From: Oscillospiraceae bacterium
Lineage (GTDB): Bacteria > Bacillota > Clostridia > Oscillospirales > Ruminococcaceae
Reading direction: 5' to 3'
Assembly (NCBI GenBank): GCA_017438745.1
Contig: JAFRUS010000040.1
Location: forward strand, 22,631 to 86,630
DNA length: 64,000 nt
Shown: in pieces, positions 24,508-33,673 of the stretch
Numbering within the stretch: the first letter of the stretch is position 1
Layout: each line of letters starts with the position of its first letter
Translations under genes and position numbers: made by a program
The notes under the pieces: model-generated
What the model was told of the DNA's origin: nothing
Databases searched by the model: none
Seen by the model: the letters and a program-made list of their open reading frames with translations, nothing else

Positions 24508-25415
24508 AGCTCCTCCGTTTCATCGGCGTAGAATACCCAGTGCTTCTGCGTCGAAAAAATAACTGCGATAAGTACGGAAAGAATTATGAAGAACACCCAT
24601 GTCAGAGCACATGAAAGTCCGAGATCACGCATCTGGAACGCTGAATTGTAGATGAGCAGTGAGATGAGCGTGGTCGAGCCGCGTGGACCGCCCTTTGTAA
24701 TTACGAAAGGTGCGTTGAATTCCTGCATTGCAAGTCCTATCTGAGTGATAATATTGAAGAATATTGCCGGTGAAATGAACGGGAGTGTTATCGATGTGAA
24801 CCGACGCACTTTTCCGGCTCCGTCTATTTCAGCGGATTCGTAAAGATCACGGGGAACGGAACGCAGTGCCGTGAGGAAAACCACCATCGATGATCCGAAC
24901 TGCCAGATACGCAGAAGCGAGATGACAAACATTGCACTTCCTTTTTCCGAAAGCCAGTTTACTTCAGGCAGACCGAGCGAAGAAAGAAGAGCGTTGGCAG
25001 TTCCGTCATTTCTGAACAGTGCAGTCCAGAGAATTGCGACGGCGACCGAACTTCCGAGTACCGAAGGTATGTAGAATACAGTCCGGAAAAATGCCATTCC
25101 CTTAATATTTCTGTTGAGAAGGAGAGCGACTCCGAATGCTGTGAGAAGCCTGAGCGGAACGGTGATCAGCGAATATTCCAGAGTGGTGAAAAGGGAGGTG
25201 ATTATCGTTATGTCACCGGCGATTTTTTCGTAGTTCATCATTCCCCATTCGGAGATACCGCCGAAAAGACTGTAGTCTGAAAAGCTGAATATGAAGGAGA
25301 AAACAGCAGGGAAGAGCCTGAGAATTATGAACCCGGTGATCCACAGACTGATAAACTGCAGGCCTTCTCTTTCATGTCTGGTAAGTCTGTCGCTTTTTCC
25401 GGAGTTACGTTTCAT
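24504..25415 (-). CDS. Sugar ABC transporter permease (MalF/LacF type)
   Basis: This 303-aa inner-membrane permease has about six membrane segments and an EAA motif (DLYESAEIDGAGKVRRFTSITLPFISP). A cytoplasmic N-terminus precedes the first membrane segment. It overlaps the upstream hydrolase gene by 11 nt and the downstream permease gene by 4 nt, showing tight operon coupling. It pairs with the MalG-type permease to form the channel. Confidence 0.93.
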   Translation of the reverse strand: MKRNSGKSDRLTRHEREGLQFISLWITGFIILRLFPAVFSFIFSFSDYSLFGGISEWGMMNYEKIAGDITIITSLFTTLEYSLITVPLRLLTAFGVALLLNRNIKGMAFFRTVFYIPSVLGSSVAVAILWTALFRNDGTANALLSSLGLPEVNWLSEKGSAMFVISLLRIWQFGSSMVVFLTALRSVPRDLYESAEIDGAGKVRRFTSITLPFISPAIFFNIITQIGLAMQEFNAPFVITKGGPRGSTTLISLLIYNSAFQMRDLGLSCALTWVFFIILSVLIAVIFSTQKHWVFYADETEEL

Positions 25416-26517
25416 GCGCGTTTCCTCCGTTTATATGATCATCGTTTAGTATTTCGGCATGAGCCATCATAAAGGCACCGACACCTTTCGGGTCATCGGA
25501 AACTACCAGTTCCGAAAAGTAGTATTCAGGACTTCCGTTTCTCTGTATGCCCGGACCAAGCCCTGCTGAACAGCAGATATCTGTAAGCGTAAGACCTGAT
25601 CTTCCGTCGATGAGTTTTTCTTTAAGCACGCTTGAGAAGATCGTTCTGCTGATATCTTTGTACGCGTTATCTACTGGAAAACCGAGATGTACGCTTTTCA
25701 TAAGTGCGTAGGATATCATGAGTGAGCCCGAGGTTTCCGTGTAGTTTCTGCTGTCCTCAGGATGATCAACGACCTGATAGAAAAGTCCTGAGCGGCTGTC
25801 AGAATAATCGGTTATCCCGGATGCTGCTTCACAGAAAAGTTCTGTCAGCAGTTTGTAACAGTCATTCTGATCATCTCCGATGGCATCTGCGGTATCTACC
25901 AGCGCCATGAGATACCATCCGATAGCACGAAGCCAGAACCCCTCCGAGCATCCGCTCTCGCTGTCAGCCCACGGCTGGATGCGGTCGGAGTCATATCCGT
26001 GACAGTACAGCTTTTTTGCCGCACTGTACATGGTGCTTCTGACATTTTTAAACTGTCTGGCAATATCATCAAAGTTACCGTCTCCAAACTCCTTTATGCA
26101 TGAGGCATAGAACGGCTGCAGCATGTAAAGACCGTCAAGCCACACCTGTCCCGGATAAATGGATTTGTGTATGAAGCTGCCGTCGCAGGTACGCGGATAT
26201 TCCTTTATTTTGCCAAGCAGAAACATTATCGCATTTCTGTATTTTTCAAGGCCTGTCGTGTGATAGGCAAACAGCAGGGAACGTCCGGAATTAAAACTGT
26301 CTGTGCTGTGCTTCCTGTGGTCGTAGTTTAATATAATTCCGTCCTCAGAGAGCACAGATGAAAGGTAGTTTAATACAAAGTCACTGTATTTTCTGTCCTT
26401 TGTGGCTTCAAACAGCTTGATGCATCCGGTGAGAATGCATCCGTCCTCATAGTTCCAGTAATCCTTGTAGTTTTTGTAGTTGTTGATATATCTGTCTGTA
26501 TATTCGGCTATTGTCAT
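25405..26517 (-). CDS. GH105-like unsaturated glucuronyl/rhamnogalacturonyl hydrolase
   Basis: This 370-aa protein without a signal peptide matches the (alpha/alpha)6-barrel YteR/YesR (GH105) family: WNYEDGCILTG near the N-terminus, GQVWLDGLYMLQPF with probable catalytic D128, and WADSESGCSEGFWLRAIGWY in the middle. These cytoplasmic enzymes hydrate and cleave the unsaturated uronic acid left by lyases, typically on pectin (rhamnogalacturonan) fragments. Its place between a sugar-binding protein and two permeases fits intracellular processing of the imported oligosaccharide. GH88-like activity on another uronide is the alternative. Confidence 0.8.
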   Translation of the reverse strand: MTIAEYTDRYINNYKNYKDYWNYEDGCILTGCIKLFEATKDRKYSDFVLNYLSSVLSEDGIILNYDHRKHSTDSFNSGRSLLFAYHTTGLEKYRNAIMFLLGKIKEYPRTCDGSFIHKSIYPGQVWLDGLYMLQPFYASCIKEFGDGNFDDIARQFKNVRSTMYSAAKKLYCHGYDSDRIQPWADSESGCSEGFWLRAIGWYLMALVDTADAIGDDQNDCYKLLTELFCEAASGITDYSDSRSGLFYQVVDHPEDSRNYTETSGSLMISYALMKSVHLGFPVDNAYKDISRTIFSSVLKEKLIDGRSGLTLTDICCSAGLGPGIQRNGSPEYYFSELVVSDDPKGVGAFMMAHAEILNDDHINGGNAHET

Positions 26518-26520
26518 ATG

Positions 26521-27819
26521 TTACTTACCTGTCTCTCCGAGTACATTCTTTACTCCGTCTGAAATGATCTTTGCAGTTTTTTCCGTCGAATATTCACCGT
26601 AACTTAATCCGCTGAATGCGTCATAGTAAATGCCTTCCGGACTGGTCTTGAGCTTCGGATCCTCGAATTTTATATCGAAAGAAAATCCGGCATTTGCGAG
26701 CACTTTGTCATTGGCCTCCTTTTCGATTCCCTTCAGCAGTTCTGCAGCATCACAGACGCTTACTGCATTTCTGTTGATAGGAATGCCGCGTTCGACTCCC
26801 ATGAGTGCTGTTCCTTCCGGATCGTTAAGGATGAAATCCAGAAATTCGGCACATTCTTCCGGGTGCGCAGTTTTTGCAGATACTGCGAATGCCAGCGATA
26901 TTTTTGAGTATCCGCCGTCGTATTTGCCAAAGTCGGAAAAATAGTCACCGACTACGAAATCACCGTTTCCTTCAAGAGCGTTCTGATATTTTGATGCCGC
27001 TGAATCCCATTCGAATATTCCGGCATATTCGCCGTTCATCCATTTAGGTGAGCGGTCAAAGGTGATAGATCCGTCACCGGATATTTCCGCGATGGACGGA
27101 ATTACGTGTCCTTTTTCAAGAGAATCGATGAATTCCACGCCTTTGCATATCTCGTCTTCGGTATAGTTGAGCTTTCCGTCTTCGATCCACGGTTTTCCGT
27201 ACTGTGCACCGAGATAGTAGACCATGAGCATCATGCGGTCATATTCGGCCAGTGCAAGAGGGTAGCAGTCCTCACCCAGCTTTTCGCGGAACACTTCACC
27301 TGCGTTGTAAAGCTCCTTCAGGGTAGAAGGTACATCAAGACCAGCCTTTTCGAAAACTGTTCTGTTCCAGTAGAATATCCTGCCGGTGAGTGATACCGGT
27401 ACAGCTTCGAGCTTACCGTCAAAAGTACACGGATCAAGTTCTGCTTCGGTGTAACCGGATAAGTCAAGGTAATCAGAAACCGTATTAAGGTCGAGAAACA
27501 GACTTCCGTCACTGTTGAAAACATCGAGCCAGTTCCAGTTGATCTGCACAATGTCGGTCTGAGTACCGGCATAGAAAGCAGCAGTCATAGCATCCTCCCA
27601 GCCGTCCCAGGCACCGAATTTCACGTCGATTTTTATATCTTCGTGCTTTTCCTCAAAAGCTTTGACAGCATTCATCGTAGCCTCATGCCGCGACTCGCCG
27701 CCCCACCAGGAAAATGATATCCTTTTCTGCGCGTTTCCGCTTCCGGTACATGATACTGCCGAAGCCGTCAGAAGTACAGCTGAAGCAAGAGCAGCAATGC
27801 GTAAAAGATGTGTTTTCAA
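26521..27819 (-). CDS. Extracellular solute-binding lipoprotein (sugar ABC importer)
   Basis: This 432-aa lipoprotein has a signal peptide ending in a lipobox (SAVSC) near residue 24, then a family 1 solute-binding fold (ISFSWWGGESRHEATMNAVKAF...). It would capture oligosaccharide for the two permeases. The long open frame begins at 27903, but AGGGAGGG just before TTG 27819 and the resulting normal lipoprotein signal show that the real start is this TTG. The stop is 3 nt before the GH105-like start. It is the first gene of the operon. Confidence 0.9.
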   Translation of the reverse strand: MKTHLLRIAALASAVLLTASAVSCTGSGNAQKRISFSWWGGESRHEATMNAVKAFEEKHEDIKIDVKFGAWDGWEDAMTAAFYAGTQTDIVQINWNWLDVFNSDGSLFLDLNTVSDYLDLSGYTEAELDPCTFDGKLEAVPVSLTGRIFYWNRTVFEKAGLDVPSTLKELYNAGEVFREKLGEDCYPLALAEYDRMMLMVYYLGAQYGKPWIEDGKLNYTEDEICKGVEFIDSLEKGHVIPSIAEISGDGSITFDRSPKWMNGEYAGIFEWDSAASKYQNALEGNGDFVVGDYFSDFGKYDGGYSKISLAFAVSAKTAHPEECAEFLDFILNDPEGTALMGVERGIPINRNAVSVCDAAELLKGIEKEANDKVLANAGFSFDIKFEDPKLKTSPEGIYYDAFSGLSYGEYSTEKTAKIISDGVKNVLGETGK

Positions 27820-27874
27820 AAGTCTGTTTCCCTCCCTTCGCAGGAAATAAGAATTATTGCACAATATATGAATA

Positions 27875-27903
27875 ATTATATCATATATTGCTAATACGGT
27901 CAA
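27875..27903 (-). promoter_or_regulatory. Promoter of the sugar-uptake operon
   Basis: On the minus strand TTGACC (27903-27898) and TATAAT (27880-27875) are 17 bp apart, about 55 bp before the TTG start at 27819. Confidence 0.85.
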
Positions 27904-28139
27904 TGTTTTGTGTCTCGCAGTTTAGTGAAAATTACTGTTTTGACTGATACAAAAATCTGAAAGGGGGGAATAAAAACTTTAGTTCTGAATGAGCAAAACA
28001 AGTCCCCGGAACCATACGATCCCGGGGATTGTTTCGTTACGTGGTATATTGAAAAGCTGATTTATTATCAGTGCGGGAGCGGGGCGAAGCCCCGTAACTC
28101 CCTCTCTGTAAATCCGGCGAAGCCGGATTTACGACTTTA
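27904..28139. other. Intergenic region with terminator and palindromic repeats
   Basis: A hairpin (arms 27997-28009 and 28022-28034, CCCCGG core) ends in T-rich sequence on the minus strand and is the likely terminator for the GH5 gene. Nearer the gene, 28071-28134 holds two GC-rich palindromes with GAAG-type loops (GGGGC-GAA-GCCCC and AAATCCGGC-GAA-GCCGGATTT). These are related to the hairpins on the other side of the GH5 gene at 30443-30514. Confidence 0.65.
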
Positions 28140-30161
28140 TTAAGCAAACTTGTTTCTTAAGAGAATGAGGTCGATGATAGAGATCTTGCTGTCATCGTTC
28201 ATGTCAGCGTTTTTCTTTTCATCTGCAGAAAGCTCTGTCTTGCCGATGAGAGCGTTCATGAGAGCGAGGTAGTCAGCTGTTGTAACTGAGCCGTCGTTGT
28301 TTACGTCGCCCTTAACAGCTTCAGGTTCCTTTGTAGGTTCTGCTGTTGGTTCTACAGTTGGCTCTGTTGTAGGTTCTGTAGTTGGTTCTACTGTAGGTTC
28401 AACAGTTGGTTCAGTTGTTGGTTCAACTGTAGGAGCTGTTGTAGGATTTGCAGAAGCGCCTGCGCTCTTTACGTATGCGCCTGTGATCTTAACGTTTGAA
28501 AGATCTACTTCCTTGCCGGCTGCGTCGCCTGCCCACCATACCTGAGCCTGGAAGTTCTTTTTCTTCTGGAGTTCAGCTATTGCCTGCTTGATGAGATCAG
28601 GATCATTTGTTGTAAGGTCTTCACCGTTCTTTGAGTAAGCAAGTGAGTTTACACCGTTCTTGATGTTGATCTTGATGTCACCTGAAGATTTAGCTGTCCA
28701 CGGGATCATTACCCAGTAGTACTGACCATCAGAAGCTGAGAAACCTTCAGCGATGCATCCGCTTGCGCCCTGTGCACTGCCCATTTCAACGTTGATATGG
28801 ATATCGTTAGATGCTGCAGGAAGTGTGATGTTATAGAGAGACTTTGAAGAATCGTATGTAACTGTACCTTCGAGGATCTCGCCGTCAGCTTCTTCGTTGC
28901 CTGTTGTGAGATTTGCCTCATAGGCGCCCATTGCGTACTGATTGAGAGCCTTTACGATGTCAGGATTCTTCCAGGTTACGTCTGAACGGTCGAGGAGCAT
29001 GAATGAGTAGTCATCCCACCAGCAGCAAGGAATGTTGCGCGCAGATGCGTTTGCCACGAAGTAAGCAGCCCAGTCAACTCTCGGCTGAGTGTTGCCGCCC
29101 TTGTCGCGGGCACCGAATTCACCGATGTAAACCGGAATGCCCTTTGAAATGTATGTGTCATAGATCGCATTGAGTACTCTGTCGATTTCTCCTGCGTCCT
29201 TTGTATAGTCGAACTTGTCAGTGCTCTGTGAGTCAGATGTTTCAGCAAGAGCGAATCCGTATGGTGTGTATGCGTGAACTGCTACGATAAGACGGTTCTG
29301 AACCTTGTCTGTAGGGAGTTTGAAGTAGCTGTTTGTTGCACCTTCGATAGAGCAGTCATAGCCCGGAACTGAAACGAAACGCTTTGCATTGTTTCCGCCT
29401 GTTGCACGGATAGTGTCAAGACAGTCCTGATTGAGCTTGTTGATAGTCTGGATAGCGTCGATACAGTCCTTGTCATCCATGTTGAGCCACCATTCATATG
29501 TGTGGCCTGTCATACGAGGTTCGTTCATTGTCTCGAAAATGAGCTTGTCGCCGTAGTCCTTGAAGCGTTCGCCGACCTGCTTCCATACGCTTGTCATGTA
29601 CTTCTTTGACTGTTCGTACTTAGCAGTTGTTGGATACATTGTATTCGGATCGTTATCGTGATGAACGTTGAGGATAACGTACATATCGTTCTTGTAAGCG
29701 TAGTCAACGACTTCCTGAACTCTGTCCATCCATGCCTTGTTGATTGTGAGGCTGCTGTCCATGTGGTTGTGCCATGAAACCGGTACACGGACTGTGTTGA
29801 AGCCTGCCTTCTTAACTACATCTATCATTTCCTTTGTTGTCTTGAATCCGCCGTTCCAGTATGTTTCAAGATCAAGGTCGTTCTTAACGTTGCCTGTATC
29901 GTCGATAGAGTCGAGTGTGTTACCGAGGTTCCAGCCGAGACGCATGTCTCTTGTCATCTTGAGTCCTTCGCTGTCAGGGATCTGCTTCTGTGTAACCTTG
30001 ATATCAGGGATGGTATATCCGCCTGCAGCGTTTACGATTACAGCGGAATCAGTGAAAAGACCTGAGTCTGTGCTGAATAAAAAGCCGTTTACTGATAAAA
30101 AGCCAGTAGCCATTGCTGCGGCTGCTGCACCGGCAGTTATGCGCTTGAAAATAGAGTTCAT
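28140..30161 (-). CDS. Secreted GH5 endoglucanase with C-terminal dockerin
   Basis: This 673-aa protein has a signal peptide (about residues 1-45), a GH5 catalytic domain (about 60-410), an accessory region of about 150 residues that could be a carbohydrate-binding module (425-570), a repetitive PT/EPT linker (572-612) and a type I dockerin (616-673). GH5 signatures are RLGWNLGNTLD, the acid/base E214 in TMNEP and the nucleophile E348 in IGEFG. The dockerin has two calcium-loop repeats (GDVNNDGSVTTADY and ADMNDDSKISIIDL); the second replaces the usual Gly with Ser. It should act on cellulose or related beta-glucans, docked to a scaffoldin or cell-surface cohesin. AAGGAGG precedes the ATG. Confidence 0.93.
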   Translation of the reverse strand: MNSIFKRITAGAAAAAMATGFLSVNGFLFSTDSGLFTDSAVIVNAAGGYTIPDIKVTQKQIPDSEGLKMTRDMRLGWNLGNTLDSIDDTGNVKNDLDLETYWNGGFKTTKEMIDVVKKAGFNTVRVPVSWHNHMDSSLTINKAWMDRVQEVVDYAYKNDMYVILNVHHDNDPNTMYPTTAKYEQSKKYMTSVWKQVGERFKDYGDKLIFETMNEPRMTGHTYEWWLNMDDKDCIDAIQTINKLNQDCLDTIRATGGNNAKRFVSVPGYDCSIEGATNSYFKLPTDKVQNRLIVAVHAYTPYGFALAETSDSQSTDKFDYTKDAGEIDRVLNAIYDTYISKGIPVYIGEFGARDKGGNTQPRVDWAAYFVANASARNIPCCWWDDYSFMLLDRSDVTWKNPDIVKALNQYAMGAYEANLTTGNEEADGEILEGTVTYDSSKSLYNITLPAASNDIHINVEMGSAQGASGCIAEGFSASDGQYYWVMIPWTAKSSGDIKINIKNGVNSLAYSKNGEDLTTNDPDLIKQAIAELQKKKNFQAQVWWAGDAAGKEVDLSNVKITGAYVKSAGASANPTTAPTVEPTTEPTVEPTVEPTTEPTTEPTVEPTAEPTKEPEAVKGDVNNDGSVTTADYLALMNALIGKTELSADEKKNADMNDDSKISIIDLILLRNKFA

Positions 30162-30314
30162 TGAGATTTTTCCTCCTTACAAATACAATAATCATTTCAA
30201 ATCACTGAAGTATAAACTGTCAGTGATGCGTACAGTGAATGATCCTTCGGGCGGTTTCTGTATATATGCCTCAAAGGACGTAAAACTCGTATGCTAATCG
30301 TTTTCATGACTATT

Positions 30315-30343
30315 AGTATACACTAATTTGTATCATAATACAA
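30315..30343 (-). promoter_or_regulatory. Promoter of the GH5 cellulase gene
   Basis: On the minus strand TTGTAT (30343-30338) and TATACT (30320-30315) are 17 bp apart. The -10 lies within an imperfect palindrome (ATTAGTATACACTAAT, 30312-30327) that could be a regulator site. Confidence 0.65.
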
Positions 30344-30442
30344 TGGAAAAACGGATTGAAACTATGGACTTTTCTGCAAAATTCTATTGAAAATGAAGTA
30401 AATATATTTTATACTAAAGATAATAAGGAAACAATGATCAAA

Positions 30443-30514
30443 CCGGAAATCCGTCTTTGCGGATTTCCGGGGGTGGGATTTGCGGGGCTTCGCCCCGGAC
30501 CCCTAATATTTTTC
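30443..30514. repeat. GC-rich palindrome cluster
   Basis: An 11-bp hairpin (CCGGAAATCCG, 30443-30453, with 30460-30470) is followed by CGGGGCTTCGCCCCG inside a larger GGGG...CCCC frame, and then TAATATTTTT. It resembles the cluster at 28071-28134 and may be a dispersed intergenic element or a terminator for leftward-entering or rightward transcription. Confidence 0.6.
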
Positions 30515-30589
30515 GGAAGGGTGGGATCGCCGTATCTCGCTTTGGTTTCAAATGATCGTATATCAGATTGCGGGAAGGAGAGTATGTGA

Positions 30590-32329
30590 GTGAGAAAACG
30601 AATTGCATTTCTGACAATGTGGACAGATACGCAGTATACGCTTGATCTTATCAGGGTGATGGGGGAACAGGCGGCTGTGCTTGACTATGATCTTTATGTT
30701 ATAACTCATTTTGTGAATTACTATAATGCCGGAAGCCAGATCGTCGGTGAGGAGAATATCTATACACTTTTAAAACAGATGCACTTTGACGGGGCGATAC
30801 TTGCGGGCGGATCGTATTATCACACTGAACTTACCGATGTTATTGCCGGAACGCTTAAGGATATGGATATTCCTGCAATAATGCTCGACTGTGAGAAGGA
30901 AGGATTTCCGTGTGCCATACAGGACAGCCGTGAGCATTTCAGGATGCTTACCGAGCATTTTATTACCGAACACGGTTTTGATGATATTATCTGTCTGACA
31001 GGTCCGGAGGGTGAGCATCACGCCATGCAGCGACTTTCAGGATACTGCGATGCTCTTGAAAAACATGGGATACCGCTTGATGAGAAAAAGGTTTTTTACG
31101 GCGATTTCTGGCTCGATTCAGCTAAAAAACTTGCTGATGATATCGTAAGCGGAAGGATAAAGAAACCTCAGGCAGTAGTCTGCGGAAACGACTATATGGC
31201 ACTTCAGCTGTGCTGGTCGCTTATGCAGGCAGGTGTGCGTATACCGGATGAGATCGCAGTAGGAGGATATGACGGAAACCCTGATCTTATGCACTTTCAT
31301 CCGCTTCTCACTACGGTTTGTAATACCTGTCTTCAGACCGGCGTGCAGTCAGTTTGCATTCTTCATGAGATGATAAGCGGTGAAAAGGCGGAACCGGTTT
31401 CTATAGAAACCAAACTTCAGATAGGTGCCACCTGCGGATGTGATCCCGATCAGGTAAAAAGTGCGGTCATGACACGCAGGCATTTCATGGAGCTGCAGCA
31501 GAATTCTCTTTTCCTCCATAGTGCATATTCATCGATGATGAGCAGCGTGCGTACTCTCAACGAATGTATTTTTGCTCTGGTAAACAACCTTTATCTGCTG
31601 GGAAGTGACAACAGTCTTAAGATATGTCTGTGTACGGACTGGCAGGGAGATCTTGGCGATCCGGACAGTTACAGAAAAGAAGGATACTCCGATAAAATGA
31701 CCTGTATCCTCACAAGAGATGCCGGCGGTAATATTGAAACAGGCGGCGAGATATGTCTTTCTGACATGGATGAAACAGACACTCCGGCAACCACGCTTAT
31801 CACTCCGCTTCATTATCAGGACAGGGCTTTCGGCATATGCATAAGGCGTTTTTCGTCGGAAAATGTTTCGTTCGAACAGTATTATGGTGAATTCTGTCAG
31901 ATCATTGCCAATGTCGTGGAACGTATGAGAATGAATCATGTTGAGCAGGAACTTCGTATTATAGCAAGACAGAGCATGGATATACACCAGCCGTACAAGG
32001 CAGTACTCAGAACTCTGCGCGAAAAACTGTACGAAGACCCTCAGCTTGAATGGAAGGCGTCTGAACAGGCGGACATCATCGGCATAAGTCTGTCGCATTT
32101 CCAGCATCTTTATCAGGAGTTCCATGAGGTAAGCTTTCATGCTGACGTAGTTGACGCGCGTATGGCTCTTGCTGAAAGCCTGCTCCGCAGCACGACACTG
32201 AGCGTCAGTGAGATAGCCGGACGCTGCGGATACACCGACATTTCCTATTTCATGCGAGCATTCAGAAAACGAGCCGGCAAATCAGCACTTGCCTACCGCA
32301 GAAGCTGCGTTCAGGGGAATGCTGAATAA
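30590..32329 (+). CDS. XylR-like regulator: LacI-type sensor plus AraC DNA-binding domain
   Basis: This 579-aa protein begins at GTG 30590 with AAGGAG 9 nt upstream. It opens directly with a periplasmic-binding-protein-like sensory domain (about residues 1-280; RKRIAFLTMWTDTQYTLDL, VVCGNDYMALQL, VGGYDG) and lacks the LacI N-terminal helix-turn-helix. DNA binding comes from a C-terminal AraC domain (about 475-575; IIGISLSHFQHLYQEF and ISYFMRAFRKRAGKSALAYR). A middle region of about 170 residues lies between. This layout is typical of sugar-responsive activators. The neighbouring divergent cellulase gene is an obvious candidate target (inference). Confidence 0.88.
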   Translation: MRKRIAFLTMWTDTQYTLDLIRVMGEQAAVLDYDLYVITHFVNYYNAGSQIVGEENIYTLLKQMHFDGAILAGGSYYHTELTDVIAGTLKDMDIPAIMLDCEKEGFPCAIQDSREHFRMLTEHFITEHGFDDIICLTGPEGEHHAMQRLSGYCDALEKHGIPLDEKKVFYGDFWLDSAKKLADDIVSGRIKKPQAVVCGNDYMALQLCWSLMQAGVRIPDEIAVGGYDGNPDLMHFHPLLTTVCNTCLQTGVQSVCILHEMISGEKAEPVSIETKLQIGATCGCDPDQVKSAVMTRRHFMELQQNSLFLHSAYSSMMSSVRTLNECIFALVNNLYLLGSDNSLKICLCTDWQGDLGDPDSYRKEGYSDKMTCILTRDAGGNIETGGEICLSDMDETDTPATTLITPLHYQDRAFGICIRRFSSENVSFEQYYGEFCQIIANVVERMRMNHVEQELRIIARQSMDIHQPYKAVLRTLREKLYEDPQLEWKASEQADIIGISLSHFQHLYQEFHEVSFHADVVDARMALAESLLRSTTLSVSEIAGRCGYTDISYFMRAFRKRAGKSALAYRRSCVQGNAE

Positions 32330-32394
32330 CGCTGATTTATTCATAAATACAGAGAAAACGACAAGGCTGACGTAAAATTTCATGTACGATAATC

Positions 32395-32423
32395 TTGAAA
32401 AGCCACTCGTGATATGATATAAT
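32395..32423 (+). promoter_or_regulatory. Promoter of the VanY-glgB-glgX unit
   Basis: TTGAAA (32395-32400) and TATAAT (32418-32423) are separated by 17 bp, 55 bp before the start at 32478. Confidence 0.8.
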
Positions 32424-32477
32424 TAAAACGTATATTTTAATATGATGTTTTACGTTTAAAAAGGGTGATAATTACTA

Positions 32478-33656
32478 ATGAACAAAAGGGCGATGACAGC
32501 TTTTTCGTCAGCTATTATGCTTGCATTTTCGCTGATGCTCACATCATGCAGCGGTTCTTCTTCGGCTGCTGATGAGAATTCGGATACGGCAGAAACTGAA
32601 GTTCCTGTAACAGAGGAAGTTACTGAAGCGGTGACCGAGGTTCCTTCCGTTTACGTTGAGGTGCAGAACTCCGACATACACAGGGGAGATCTTATCCTTA
32701 TAAACAGGGATTACGAATACAGTGACGGCTCAAATCCGAACATTGTAAATATTTATGAAAACAAATCAGATTCATATAAAGTAGACAGGTCATACATGGA
32801 ACTCGACAAGACCATGATTAATGCTATCAACTCCATGCTTGATGACTTTGCTGCAAAGACAGGTATAACAAATATCCTCTGCAACAGCGGATACCGTACC
32901 TACGACGAACAGAAGCAGATGTACGAGGAAGACCTTGAAAATACAGGACTTCTGGAATCTGCTCTTGTTGCACCTCCCGGACACAGTGAGCATCATTCCG
33001 GGCTGGCAATGGACTTTGCCATTGATGACGGATATGAATATCCAGCGCTCAGGAACGAAGGTGAGTATAGCTGGATCTACGCTAATGCTGCAAACTACGG
33101 ACTTATTCTCCGCTATACCGAGCAGAACAAGCACATCACTAAGTACCAGGCTGAATCATGGCATTTCCGCTATGTCGGTCCTGTGCATGCATCAATGATC
33201 TACAGAATGGGCGTTGCACTCGAACAGTACGAAGGTTTCATCAAGGATTTCCAGTATGACAACCCTCTTGAATACAAATATTCCGACACGGAATTCTACA
33301 GAATCTATTTCGTACCGATGGATATGTCTTCAGACAAGACAAGTCTCCCTATCCCGTATGAATGTCTGAGCAATAACGGCGCAGAATGGCCGTATACAGT
33401 ATCAGGAAACAATTCCGACGGATTTATCGTTACAGTAAAAATACCTGAACTTTCACCTGATTACGACGATAGCTTCCTCTACATGTTCGGCGCTTCGGCT
33501 GATCCGGTAATGGCTTCAGATGACTACTCTTCAGATGATATTTCCTCATCAGATGATGAAATAACAGGCGGACTGGCCAGTGAAGACGATGACGACCAGG
33601 ATGAGAATGAGGGAGAAGAAAACGCAGCCGTAAATGACGAGGATACCGGCTGGTAA
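32478..33656 (+). CDS. VanY-type D-alanyl-D-alanine carboxypeptidase lipoprotein
   Basis: This 392-aa protein has a lipoprotein signal (lipobox LTSC, C24), a Glu/Thr-rich spacer, and an M15B peptidase domain with the zinc motif SEHHSGLAMD (170-179; H172 and D179 as ligands) and the second His in ESWHF (H229). It should trim D-Ala from peptidoglycan stem peptides at the outer face of the membrane. A C-terminal extension of about 130 residues ends in an acidic Asp/Glu/Ser-rich tail. It is followed after 17 nt by glgB, an odd but apparently operonic association. Confidence 0.9.
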   Translation: MNKRAMTAFSSAIMLAFSLMLTSCSGSSSAADENSDTAETEVPVTEEVTEAVTEVPSVYVEVQNSDIHRGDLILINRDYEYSDGSNPNIVNIYENKSDSYKVDRSYMELDKTMINAINSMLDDFAAKTGITNILCNSGYRTYDEQKQMYEEDLENTGLLESALVAPPGHSEHHSGLAMDFAIDDGYEYPALRNEGEYSWIYANAANYGLILRYTEQNKHITKYQAESWHFRYVGPVHASMIYRMGVALEQYEGFIKDFQYDNPLEYKYSDTEFYRIYFVPMDMSSDKTSLPIPYECLSNNGAEWPYTVSGNNSDGFIVTVKIPELSPDYDDSFLYMFGASADPVMASDDYSSDDISSSDDEITGGLASEDDDDQDENEGEENAAVNDEDTGW

Positions 33657-33673
33657 CAGGGGTGAAATAATTT

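Larger units (their letters stand above)
30162..30589. other. Divergent intergenic region between cellulase and regulator
   Basis: This region contains the minus-strand promoter of the GH5 gene (30315-30343), a leader of about 145 nt, and, toward the regulator, a cluster of GC-rich palindromes (30443-30514). A 77-codon plus-strand frame across these palindromes is not considered a gene. Confidence 0.6.

Noticed and set aside
27820..27903. 28-codon N-terminal extension of the sugar-binding lipoprotein
   Set aside because: It overlaps the promoter at 27875-27903, and the lipoprotein signal only makes sense from TTG 27819.
28297..28545. 82-codon plus-strand frame rich in GSVVGS repeats
   Set aside because: It is the antisense shadow of the PT/EPT linker of the GH5 protein.
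30356..30589. 77-codon plus-strand frame upstream of the XylR-like regulator
   Set aside because: It runs through the GC-rich palindromes at 30443-30514, has no ribosome binding site and no protein-like composition.
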